64,000 nucleotides of DNA, taken from positions 87,769 through 151,768 of the forward strand of contig JARLIS010000031.1 of the NCBI GenBank assembly GCA_031291615.1, given 5' to 3'. The translations under genes were made by a program, and so were the position numbers. Below, piece after piece: positions 27,600-34,854 of this stretch (its first letter is position 1; each line of letters opens with the position of its first letter). A model generated the notes under the pieces. It saw only the letters and a program-made list of their open reading frames with translations. It searched no databases and was not told where the DNA came from. The stretch comes from Parvibaculum sp. Lineage in GTDB: Bacteria; Pseudomonadota; Alphaproteobacteria; Parvibaculales; Parvibaculaceae.

Positions 27600-27765
27600 C
27601 GTACCCGCAACTGGCCGCAGACTCGGTCCGGGAGAAATAATAAGACAAAAATGCGATATACAGTGTTGAGACCTACGATACTTGTCCCATGACGCCTCCT
27701 TTCATTCCTGCAAAAGGATCACACCATCAAATCGTGGGATCAAACACATAGTACGCGATACGCGG

Positions 27766-28578
27766 CTATATAGTTTGAGAGGGGCCGTATTTGCTGAAAA
27801 CCCTTAACAATCTGATTGCAAACCATCGAAGAAATCGTATGTGGAAAGCAGGTCCGAGGAATACTAAGTCACAAGTTGTTTGGATGATTCCGAATCTCAA
27901 CAACTTTGCGTATTTTCTCTCCAATGCGTCGCGGCACTCGTAATATGATGGCGATTTCGTTCCGCTGCCGTGATGATGTAGGTGGAAATCGATCACATAA
28001 GCATTGCATCCCTTGATCTTCGACTGGAGGCAGAGGTCGAGTCCGTAGAAATGAAAACCTGAAAGATCGGCAGAGGGAGCTACCAACGCCGATTTTTTCA
28101 GTATCAGCGTATTTTCGTCCAAACTATCGACTTTGCAGGGGAATTCTCCAATCCTTGCGTTTTCAAAAAACCGATCCGTGATCCGCATAACCCAATCTCC
28201 CGGACCGCAAAGGCCGGCATTGCCGGCTATGGCCCATAACGGGTCAATGCGATCAAGCTCGGCCAGTTTCTCCACCAGCACGTTGAAACCATCATCTATG
28301 AGCTCGACGTCTTGATGGCACACAATGATGTATTTTGCAGAGGACCGTTTGAGAAATTCCGCAATGCCTGAATAACCATCAAAAAAATTCTTGTGCGTGT
28401 TATCTATGTAAAGGAATTCGGAATTTTTAGTATTGAAACCACGCGCTTCGAAGCTTTCGATCGCACAACGATACTGCACAAAATCTGTTATTAGCGTGCA
28501 GATTGAAAACGTTCTGTCGCTCTCGATGTGATCTGGTGAGATCTCACGTAAATTCGACATCGTTACCCGATTTCTCAT
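27766..28578 (-). CDS. GT-A type glycosyltransferase-like protein
   Basis: The 270-residue protein starts its domain with FSICTLITDFVQYRCAIESF and has EFLYIDNTHKNFFDGYSG. AKYIIVCHQDVELIDDGFN (about residues 83-101) follows, where H-Q-D-V is the DxD-like metal site of a GT2-like family, and WAIAGNAGLCGPGDWV next. LHHHGSGTKSPSYYECRDAL near the C-terminus is a plausible acceptor-site histidine region. Its sugar specificity is unknown. The sequence is AT-richer than the flanks. The ATG used gives MRNRVTMSNLREIS; the second ATG six codons on is equally plausible. Upstream are IS fragments. Confidence 0.7.
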   Translation of the reverse strand: MRNRVTMSNLREISPDHIESDRTFSICTLITDFVQYRCAIESFEARGFNTKNSEFLYIDNTHKNFFDGYSGIAEFLKRSSAKYIIVCHQDVELIDDGFNVLVEKLAELDRIDPLWAIAGNAGLCGPGDWVMRITDRFFENARIGEFPCKVDSLDENTLILKKSALVAPSADLSGFHFYGLDLCLQSKIKGCNAYVIDFHLHHHGSGTKSPSYYECRDALERKYAKLLRFGIIQTTCDLVFLGPAFHIRFLRWFAIRLLRVFSKYGPSQTI

Positions 28579-28674
28579 ATGACAGGCATGAAATTGGTCT
28601 GTCGGTGTCGGTGTCGGTGTCGCAGACGTGGCGGCTGTGCCGGAAATTCAACTCTGGTGTGGTACTCGGCGTTC

Positions 28675-28842
28675 CGTGCTGGCATTTGGTGGATCGAGTT
28701 GAGGATGAATCGTTTTGGTTCTGAGGTCCAGACCTTGCAAATGTGTTCTTAGGGCGTCAGGCCCCCGAGAGTTTTGAGCCTACGGGCGAAGTTGTAGGCT
28801 GCCAGGAAGTCCGTGAGGTGCCTGCGCAGCTGTATGTGGTCG
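28675..28842 (-). pseudogene. C-terminal fragment of an IS481-family transposase
   Basis: Reading the minus strand from 28841 gives DHIQLRRHLTDFLAAYNFAR, RLKTLGGLTP, a stop, then EHICKVWTSEPKRFILNSIH and QMP. This is the well-conserved tail of IS481-type transposases, in which the stop replaces the usual Tyr (TAA, complement of 28749-28751). The fragment is cut at 28842 by the end of the IS3-type element. The rest of the transposase is not found on the far side at 29975, so this is not a clean insertion. Confidence 0.8.
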
Positions 28843-28986
28843 TGACCGTCCCCCACCGAGTGGTCCGGTTGGAATGTTAGTTCAGGGTCTGTTGTAGCGC
28901 CAGCGTGCGCGCGCCCGACGGAGCTGGCCCAGGTTGCGCAGGCGGGCGCGCGTGGATGAGGGCCTCAGGAGCCGGCGGGCGGTATC
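28843..28986 (-). repeat. Left arm of the 144-base inverted repeat
   Basis: Inverted copy of 29831-29974, about 94% identical by direct comparison. It carries the 3' end of an orfB gene in reverse orientation. Confidence 0.9.
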
Positions 28987-29041
28987 AGACCTGACGCTCG
29001 ACAAGCTGATCCTTGCCGAGGCCGCCCGGGGAAACTTCTAA
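28987..29041 (+). pseudogene. Tail of IS3-family orfA
   Basis: The last 18 codons or so of orfA remain. The frame reads VSDLTLDKLILAEAARGNF and stops with TAA at 29039-29041, matching the coiled-coil end (RRxVxDLxLDKxxL) of IS3-type OrfA. The DNA-binding N-terminal part is missing because the inverted arm begins directly before it. Without orfA the OrfAB fusion transposase cannot form. Confidence 0.8.
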
Positions 29042-29940
29042 GCCCCGCACGCCGTCGTGCCTGTGTGGAGCATGTGGCCGAAGAACTGGGCGTGTCCGAG
29101 AGACGGGCCTGCCGGGTTCTCGGCCAGCATCGATCCACGCAGCGCAAAGTTCCGATGAGACCCGATGACGAAGCGGCTCTGACGGCCGACATCATCGAGC
29201 TCACCCGCAAGTATGGCCGCTACGGCTATCGCCGGATCACGGCCCTGCTTCGCCATGCGGGCTGGGTTGTGAACCGGAAGCGGGTCGAGCGAATCTGGCG
29301 GCGTGAGGGGCTGAAGGTTCCGACAAAGCAACCCAAGCGGAGCCGGCTCTGGTTCAACGACGGGTCCTGCATCCGCCTGAGGCCGGAACGGCCGAACCAC
29401 GTCTGGTCCTACGACTTTGTCGCGGACCGGACCTACCCCGACGGAAAGGCCTTCCGGATGCTCTGCATCATCGACGAGTTCACCCGCGAGGCTCTGGCGA
29501 TCCGGGTCGCGAGACGGCTCAGAGCGACGGATGTCATCGACGCGCTCAGCGATCTGTTCATCCTGCGGGGCGTACCGGCTTACATACGTTCCGACAACGG
29601 CCCTGAGTTTGTTGCCCAGGCTCTCCGTGACTGGATTGCAACCGTTGGTGCAAAGACGGCTTACATCGAACCCGGCAGCCCTTGGGAGAACGGATATTGT
29701 GAGAGCTTCAACGGCAAACTGCGAGACGAGCTGCTCAACGGCGAGATCTTCTACACACTGAAGGAGGCACAGATCATGATCGAGGCATGGCGGCGGCACT
29801 ACAACACGATCCGTCCGCACTCGTCGCTCGGATACCGCCCGCCCGCACCCGAGGCCGTCATCCACGCGCGCCCGCCTGCGCAACCTGGGCCGGCTCCGTC
29901 GGGCGCGCGCACGCTGGCGCTACAGCACACCCGGAACTAA
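29041..29940 (+). CDS. IS3-family transposase OrfB (integrase core)
   Basis: The nearly complete OrfB reads from SPARRRACVEHVAEELGVSE through the HTH_21 segment RKYGRYGYRRITALL to an rve integrase core. The core acidic residues are visible: D in VWSYDFVADRTYPDGK, D in YIRSDNGPEF, and E in PWENGYCESFNGKLRDELLN. The C-terminus has EAWRRHYNTIRPHSSLGYRP. The first in-frame start codon is a GTG at 29065, but in IS3 elements OrfB is normally made by -1 frameshifting from orfA, here lost. The reading frame is undamaged, so the loss is recent, or the protein is kept as inhibitor or partner of other copies. Confidence 0.9.
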   Translation, partial: SPARRRACVEHVAEELGVSERRACRVLGQHRSTQRKVPMRPDDEAALTADIIELTRKYGRYGYRRITALLRHAGWVVNRKRVERIWRREGLKVPTKQPKRSRLWFNDGSCIRLRPERPNHVWSYDFVADRTYPDGKAFRMLCIIDEFTREALAIRVARRLRATDVIDALSDLFILRGVPAYIRSDNGPEFVAQALRDWIATVGAKTAYIEPGSPWENGYCESFNGKLRDELLNGEIFYTLKEAQIMIEAWRRHYNTIRPHSSLGYRPPAPEAVIHARPPAQPGPAPSGARTLALQHTRN

Positions 29941-29974
29941 CATTCCAACCGGACCACTCGCTGGGGGACGGTCA
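29831..29974 (+). repeat. Right arm of the 144-base inverted repeat
   Basis: Contains the orfB 3' end and the terminal inverted repeat of the element; matches the complement of 28843-28986. The genuine right end of the IS. Confidence 0.9.
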
Positions 29975-30011
29975 GAGTCGTCCACTCCATCAGGGCACAA
30001 CCAGCCACATT

Positions 30012-30041
30012 TTGGCTGTGAAGCTATTGAAGTGCTATAAT
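30012..30041 (+). promoter_or_regulatory. Likely sigma-70 promoter for rfbC-rfbD-gmd-fcl
   Basis: A perfect TATAAT (30036-30041) stands 18 bases after TTGGCT (30012-30017), about 100 bases upstream of the rfbC ATG and just outside the right end of the IS element. The surrounding sequence is AT-rich compared with the flanks. It is the best promoter-like site in this part of the window. Confidence 0.55.
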
Positions 30042-30145
30042 GATTTATAGGTATTTTATAAAGATAGACACATGTTGGACGTTCAATGCACTCAGCGCAT
30101 CGCTTGCCCGATTTTCTCAAATTTACATGGTGACGGAGTCGGCCA

Positions 30146-30706
30146 ATGCTTGAGATAACGGTTTTGCAGATAACCGATGTTAAGATTTTGCGTCCGCGAC
30201 ATTTCGGTGACAATCGCGGCCTGTTTTTTGAGAGCTACAATGCAGAGCGGTGGCAGGCTGCGGGCATCGACGCCGCATTCGTCCAGGACAATGACTCCTA
30301 TTCGAAGGACAAGGGAACGGTCCGTGGACTGCACTTCCAGACCCCGCCCTTTGCGCAGTCGAAGCTTGTGAGGGTCATTCGGGGTGCGGTCCTCGACGTC
30401 GTCGTCGATATTCGCAAGGGCTCGCCGACCTACGGCCAGCATGTTGCGGTCGAGCTTTCGGCCGAGGGCGGAGAGCAGCTGTTTGTGCCGCACGGCTTCG
30501 CGCATGGCTTCTGCACGCTCGAGCCGGAGACTTATGTGATTTACAAAGTCGATGCGCATTATTCGCCAGCGCACGACGCCGGCATACGGTGGAACGATCC
30601 CGCGCTCGGGATCGACTGGCCTGTGAAGCCCGAGGCGGCGGTCCTGTCTGCAAAGGATCTCGTGCATCCGCCCTTTGCAGACATCGTTTCTCCCTTCGAA
30701 TTCTGA
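30146..30706 (+). CDS. rfbC: dTDP-4-dehydrorhamnose 3,5-epimerase
   Basis: The 186-residue cupin protein matches RmlC in length. It reads DVKILRPRHFGDNRGLFFES (about residues 11-30), FVQDNDSYSKDKGTVRGLHF with the catalytic His of G-L-H-F-Q, VVVDIRKGSPTYGQ, and FVPHGFAHGFCTLEPET. It epimerises C3 and C5 of dTDP-4-keto-6-deoxyglucose. It is the first gene after the IS scar and starts the plus-strand sugar-nucleotide run. rfbD follows by 13 bases. Confidence 0.96.
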   Translation: MLEITVLQITDVKILRPRHFGDNRGLFFESYNAERWQAAGIDAAFVQDNDSYSKDKGTVRGLHFQTPPFAQSKLVRVIRGAVLDVVVDIRKGSPTYGQHVAVELSAEGGEQLFVPHGFAHGFCTLEPETYVIYKVDAHYSPAHDAGIRWNDPALGIDWPVKPEAAVLSAKDLVHPPFADIVSPFEF

Positions 30707-30719
30707 GCAGGCAGCGGCA

Positions 30720-31625
30720 ATGGACGCCATTCTCGTCTTCGGCAGATACGGCCAAGTCGGTTCGGAACTGATGGCGCAGGCGCGCAGCTTCGGTTTCGAG
30801 GCCGTGAACATCGGGTCGAAGGATGCCGACATCACTTCGCTGCCATCGATCGAGGGGCTCGTTCGCGCATATCGACCACGCTTTATATTCAACGCGGCCG
30901 CCTATACGGCGGTCGACAAGGCCGAAAGCGACGCGGATACAGCCTTCTCGGTCAATGCGACCGCGCCTGGACTGATGGCGAAGGCGGCCGAGGATGCCAG
31001 CATTCCGTTCTTCCATATTTCGACCGACTATGTCTTTGACGGTCGCAAGGCAGGCCCCTATGTCGAGAGTGATAGCATCGCTCCGCTTGGGGTCTATGGC
31101 AGGTCCAAGGCCGAGGGCGATTTGGCGGTCGCGGCGGCTACGGCACGGCACATCATATTGCGAACGTCCTGGGTCTTCGGTTCGCATGGCGCGAATTTCG
31201 TCAGGACGATGATCCGTCTTGCCTCGGAGCGGCCGGAACTGCGCGTGGTCGACGATCAGCTTGGGCGGCCGACCGGCGCCAGCGACATTGCGGGCAGCCT
31301 TTTGCGGATGGCCCAGATTGCCGGGGTGGCCCGGAAGGGCGAGGGAAGCGGGTTTCCCTGGGGCATTTACCACTTTGCCAATGCAGGTGAGGTCACCTGG
31401 TGCGGTTTTGCGCGCGCCATCATGGGTGAGCTTGAGCGGCGCGGGCGTCCGGCCGCCAGGGTTGTGGCGATTCGCAGTGAAGACTATCCGACTGCCGCCG
31501 TTCGGCCCCGAAATTCAGTTCTCGACTGTTCGAAGATCGAGAAGAACTTTGGCATATCCCCCGAGCCTTGGCATACTCCGCTCCGACGAGTTATGGACGA
31601 TTTACTTTCTGATCCGGCGGACTGA
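30720..31625 (+). CDS. rfbD: dTDP-4-dehydrorhamnose reductase
   Basis: The 301-residue SDR has [14 protein letters not shown] (residues 4-17), the RmlD variant of the Rossmann loop, [13 protein letters not shown] (about 61), [11 protein letters not shown] (about 99) and YGRSKAEGD with Y-x3-K (about 126). [18 protein letters not shown] is also typical of RmlD. It reduces the 4-keto group to give dTDP-L-rhamnose. The ATG at 30720 starts right at the first beta strand and lies 13 bases after the rfbC stop. Confidence 0.95.
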   Translation: MDAILVFGRYGQVGSELMAQARSFGFEAVNIGSKDADITSLPSIEGLVRAYRPRFIFNAAAYTAVDKAESDADTAFSVNATAPGLMAKAAEDASIPFFHISTDYVFDGRKAGPYVESDSIAPLGVYGRSKAEGDLAVAAATARHIILRTSWVFGSHGANFVRTMIRLASERPELRVVDDQLGRPTGASDIAGSLLRMAQIAGVARKGEGSGFPWGIYHFANAGEVTWCGFARAIMGELERRGRPAARVVAIRSEDYPTAAVRPRNSVLDCSKIEKNFGISPEPWHTPLRRVMDDLLSDPAD

Positions 31626-31675
31626 TCGGCTTCACGTCCGTTCGGCATATGGACAACCGATATTTCGAGGCAGGG

Positions 31676-32740
31676 ATGAAGCGCGCGCTGATCACCGGAA
31701 TTACAGGCCAGGACGGGGCTTATCTCGCGCGGCTTCTTCTCGACAAGGGATATGTCGTTCATGGAATCAAGCGCCGCTCTTCCTCGTTCAACACCGCGCG
31801 GATAGACGATCTCTATCAAGACCCTCATGTGGAGAGCGCGAGGCTGTTTCTCCATTATGGCGATCTTACGGACGCGACCAATCTCATCCGTGTCATTCAA
31901 GAGACGCAGCCCGACGAGATCTACAACCTCGCCGCGCAAAGCCATGTGCAGGTGAGTTTCGAGACGCCGGAATATACGGCGAATTCCGATGCGATGGGAA
32001 CGCTGCGGTTGCTGGAGGCCATGCGCATAGTCGGTCTCGCCTCGACAAGTCGCTTCTATCAGGCATCGACTTCCGAGCTTTACGGCAAGGTTCAGGAAAC
32101 GCCGCAAAACGAGCAGACGCCTTTCTATCCAAGATCGCCCTATGCCGTCGCCAAGCTCTATGCCTATTGGATTACCGTGAATTACCGCGAAGCCTATAAT
32201 ATGCACGCGTCGAACGGGATCTTGTTCAATCACGAGGGGCCGACGCGGGGCGAAACATTCGTCACAAGGAAAATAACGCGCGCCGTTGCCGCAATAGAGC
32301 TGGGGCTCCAGGAAACTCTTTATCTTGGCAACATAGACGCCAAGCGCGATTGGGGTCATGCACGCGACTATGTCGAGGGAATGTGGCGCATCGTGCAGCA
32401 GGATGAGGCCGACGATTACGTGCTGGCGACCGGCGAAACGCATACCGTGCGCGAATTCGTCGAACTTGCCTTTGCCGAACTGGGCCGCACCATCGTCTGG
32501 AAAGGCGCAGGCGTCGACGAGCAGGGGATCTGCGAGCGAAGCGGCAAGACACTGGTCAAGATTGACCCGCGCTATTTCAGACCCACCGAAGTCGATCTTC
32601 TGCTCGGCGATCCGCGCAAGGCGCATCGGAAGCTCGGATGGAAGCATAAGACGACGTTCCGGGAACTCGTTGCCGAGATGGTGGCGTCCGATTTGAAGGC
32701 GGTCTCGCGGGAGCATGATCGGCGCGCGCGTCATGACTGA
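31676..32740 (+). CDS. gmd: GDP-mannose 4,6-dehydratase
   Basis: The 354-residue enzyme opens [20 protein letters not shown] with [20 protein letters not shown], the NADP-binding R-R-S-S loop of true Gmd. It continues [34 protein letters not shown] (catalytic T/S and E) and [19 protein letters not shown] (Y-x3-K). It turns GDP-mannose into GDP-4-keto-6-deoxymannose. I use the ATG at 31676 after GGCAGG; an ATG nine codons upstream is possible. fcl begins inside its 3' end, so the two are coupled. Confidence 0.95.
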   Translation: MKRALITGITGQDGAYLARLLLDKGYVVHGIKRRSSSFNTARIDDLYQDPHVESARLFLHYGDLTDATNLIRVIQETQPDEIYNLAAQSHVQVSFETPEYTANSDAMGTLRLLEAMRIVGLASTSRFYQASTSELYGKVQETPQNEQTPFYPRSPYAVAKLYAYWITVNYREAYNMHASNGILFNHEGPTRGETFVTRKITRAVAAIELGLQETLYLGNIDAKRDWGHARDYVEGMWRIVQQDEADDYVLATGETHTVREFVELAFAELGRTIVWKGAGVDEQGICERSGKTLVKIDPRYFRPTEVDLLLGDPRKAHRKLGWKHKTTFRELVAEMVASDLKAVSREHDRRARHD

Positions 32741-33689
32741 AGGACTGGCTTATTCGCTCAAGGGGAAACGGGTATTCGTCGCCGGTCACCGGGGCATGGT
32801 GGGGTCGGCGCTGGTGCGCAGGCTCGCTTCGGAAGACTGTGAAATCGTCACCGTCGGCCGCGATCGCGTCGACTTGCGCCGGCAGGCCGATGTCGAAGCC
32901 TGGATGGATGCGCATCGTCCGCATGCGGTATTTGTGCCGGCGGCGACCGTCGGCGGCATCCTCGCCAATGACAGCCGTCCGGCGGAATTCATCTACGACA
33001 ATCTGATGATCGAGGCGAACCTCATTCAAGCGGCACGGCGTGCGGGCGCCGAGAAACTGCTTTTTCTGGGTTCTTCCTGCATCTATCCCCGCGACACGCC
33101 GCAGCCGATGGTCGAGGAGGCGTTGCTCACCGGACCGCTGGAGGCGACGAACCAGTGGTATGCAGTCGCCAAGATCGCCGGCATCAAGCTCTGCCAGGCC
33201 TATCGCCGGCAGTATGGATGCGATTTCATTTCCGCCATGCCGACCAATCTCTATGGCCCCGGCGACAATTTCGATCTGCAATCCTCCCACGTTCTTCCGG
33301 CGCTGATCGCCAAGACCCATGCCGCGAAAATCTCGAAGTCACCGTCGGTAACGGTTTGGGGCTCCGGAAAGCCGCGCCGGGAATTTCTCCATGTTGACGA
33401 CTGTGCCGATGCTCTGGTCTTTCTCATGCAGCAGTATTCGGAGGAAATGCATGTCAATGTCGGTACGGGCAAGGATGTCAGCATTCTCGAGCTTGCCGAG
33501 CTTGTGAAGGATGTCGTCGGCTTCGGGGGCGAATTTGTTATGGATACTTCCAAGCCGGACGGAACCCCGCGCAAGCTCATGGATGTATCGCGGTTGACGA
33601 AGCGAGGCTGGCAGGCCCGCACGGAACTCGCCGATGGAGTTCGGGGCGTGTATCGCTGGTATTGCGAGCAGTTGCTTCAGGTTACCTGA
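32715..33689 (+). CDS. fcl: GDP-L-fucose synthase
   Basis: The 324-residue epimerase/reductase starts its fold with [40 protein letters not shown] (the V-G-G-I-x-A-N hallmark), [20 protein letters not shown] and [20 protein letters not shown] (Y-x3-K) all match Fcl/WcaG. It epimerises and reduces GDP-4-keto-6-deoxymannose to GDP-L-fucose, presumably used by the NodZ-like transferase at 22091. It overlaps gmd by 26 bases if translation begins at 32715; an alternative ATG at 32733 overlaps the gmd stop by eight bases and gives [11 protein letters not shown]. Confidence 0.95.
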   Translation: MIGARVMTEGLAYSLKGKRVFVAGHRGMVGSALVRRLASEDCEIVTVGRDRVDLRRQADVEAWMDAHRPHAVFVPAATVGGILANDSRPAEFIYDNLMIEANLIQAARRAGAEKLLFLGSSCIYPRDTPQPMVEEALLTGPLEATNQWYAVAKIAGIKLCQAYRRQYGCDFISAMPTNLYGPGDNFDLQSSHVLPALIAKTHAAKISKSPSVTVWGSGKPRREFLHVDDCADALVFLMQQYSEEMHVNVGTGKDVSILELAELVKDVVGFGGEFVMDTSKPDGTPRKLMDVSRLTKRGWQARTELADGVRGVYRWYCEQLLQVT

Positions 33690-33740
33690 TCTTGATACCA
33701 GGACCGGCGTCGCGCCGGCCGGCACCTTCCGAGGTGGAGT

Positions 33741-34679
33741 TTGGAACACGAGATCGCCATCAGCATCCTGATCCCGACATTTCGCCGGGCGGTGCTGCTC
33801 ACGCGTGCGGTCGAAAGCTGCCTTGCCCAGGATGTTCCCGAAAGCTTGCCGTTCGAAATCGTGGTCATCGACAACGATCCGGAACGCTCTGCCGAGGCAA
33901 CCGTTGCGGCGCTCGCTATCCGTGCCTCGCGTCCGCTGCGCTACGTTCATCAACCGGAGCCGGGCGTTTCCATGGCTCGCAATGCAGGCGTCGCGGCGGC
34001 AAGGGGGCAGTATGCCGCCTTTCTCGACGATGACGAGCGGGCTTCGCCGCAATGGCTGCGCCAGCTCCGGGGAGCTCTCGATCATGGTGGGGACGCCGCC
34101 TTCGGCCTCATAGAGGAGGAATTCGAAGAAGAGCCGAAACTGATGGAGGATATTGCGCGGCGCTGTTTCTCGCGCGATCTCGAGGTTCCGCAAGGTACGG
34201 ACATTACCAGCCGCTTCAACTATGTCGGCACCGGCAATTCGATGTTCCATATTCAATCCTGTTTCGGCGGAAAGAAAGAGCCGTTCAAGCGCGCATTGAG
34301 TGCGACTGGGGGCGAAGACACCGTTTTCATCGCCGAACTTGTCGCGGAGGGCAAAAGGCTCGTCTGGGCGGCGGACGCGAAAGCCTGGGAGTTCGTGCCG
34401 AAAGACCGGACGCAGCCAGCCTATCTGATGCGGCGGAGATATTTCTCGGGACGCAATCGCACCGTGTCCGTTGCGCAGCCGACCGTAAAAGGCTTGATGC
34501 TTTCCACGCTCTGGATGGGCGTCGGCGCCGCGCAGGCGATTCTGTTTGGATTTCCCGGATTATTGCTTGCGCCGGTAAGCAAGAGGATTTCTTACCCGCT
34601 TCTTGCTGTCGCGGCGGGCGGAATGGGCAAGCTTCTCTGGTGGCTGCCGAGCGGCGCAAAGCGATACGTCGTCGACTGA
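33741..34679 (+). CDS. GT2 glycosyltransferase with C-terminal hydrophobic segments
   Basis: The 312-residue GT-A enzyme opens ISILIPTFRRAVLLTRAVES, then has IVVIDNDPERSAEA, PGVSMARNAGVAAARGQYAA and FLDDDERASPQWL, where D-D-D is the metal site. The C-terminal 80 residues hold two membrane-associated stretches (TLWMGVGAAQAILFGFPGLL and SYPLLAVAAGGMG), as in several EPS transferases related to ExoW/ExoO. The donor is unknown; GDP-fucose, made next door, is possible. The start is TTG at 33741 behind GAGGTGGAG, the only good ribosome binding site here. Confidence 0.85.
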   Translation: MEHEIAISILIPTFRRAVLLTRAVESCLAQDVPESLPFEIVVIDNDPERSAEATVAALAIRASRPLRYVHQPEPGVSMARNAGVAAARGQYAAFLDDDERASPQWLRQLRGALDHGGDAAFGLIEEEFEEEPKLMEDIARRCFSRDLEVPQGTDITSRFNYVGTGNSMFHIQSCFGGKKEPFKRALSATGGEDTVFIAELVAEGKRLVWAADAKAWEFVPKDRTQPAYLMRRRYFSGRNRTVSVAQPTVKGLMLSTLWMGVGAAQAILFGFPGLLLAPVSKRISYPLLAVAAGGMGKLLWWLPSGAKRYVVD

Positions 34680-34822
34680 CGAGCGCATTCCGTCAAACAC
34701 TTGCCACTTTTCTGCCTTCATATGTTATTTGAACAGGTACGGTCGTGGTGGGCGCGTCCACATTCCGGAACGGCGCTGCCCATGTTTCCACTTCGGGGAC
34801 TTTTGTGACAACAGAGCTTCTG

Positions 34823-34847
34823 TCCGAACGGCTTGATGTTGTTCGGA
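34823..34847 (+). promoter_or_regulatory. Hairpin that could hide the asnB ribosome binding site
   Basis: TCCGAAC (34823-34829) and GTTCGGA (34841-34847) pair over seven bases with an 11-base loop. The second arm runs into the GGAGGA of the asnB ribosome binding site, with the ATG at 34855. The structure would mask the start of the site and could act as a translational switch; there is no direct evidence. Confidence 0.3.
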
Positions 34848-34854
34848 GGACGAC

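Larger units (their letters stand above)
28843..29974 (+). mobile_element. Rearranged IS3-family element with long inverted ends
   Basis: The outer 144 bases at each side (28843-28986 and 29831-29974) are inverted copies of one another with about nine mismatches. Both ends begin TGACCGTCCCCCA, the TG...CA type of terminus of IS3-family elements. The right copy contains the last 37 codons of the transposase orfB; the left copy is the same stretch inverted and has replaced the true left end and nearly all of orfA. No matching direct repeat of 3-5 bases flanks the element. The structure suggests recombination or abortive transposition between two slightly different copies of the same IS. Confidence 0.85.

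Noticed and set aside
28603..28622. CGGTGT repeated about three times, as a possible CRISPR or regulatory repeat
   Set aside because: Only three hexamer units in 20 bases without spacers; simple slippage is enough.
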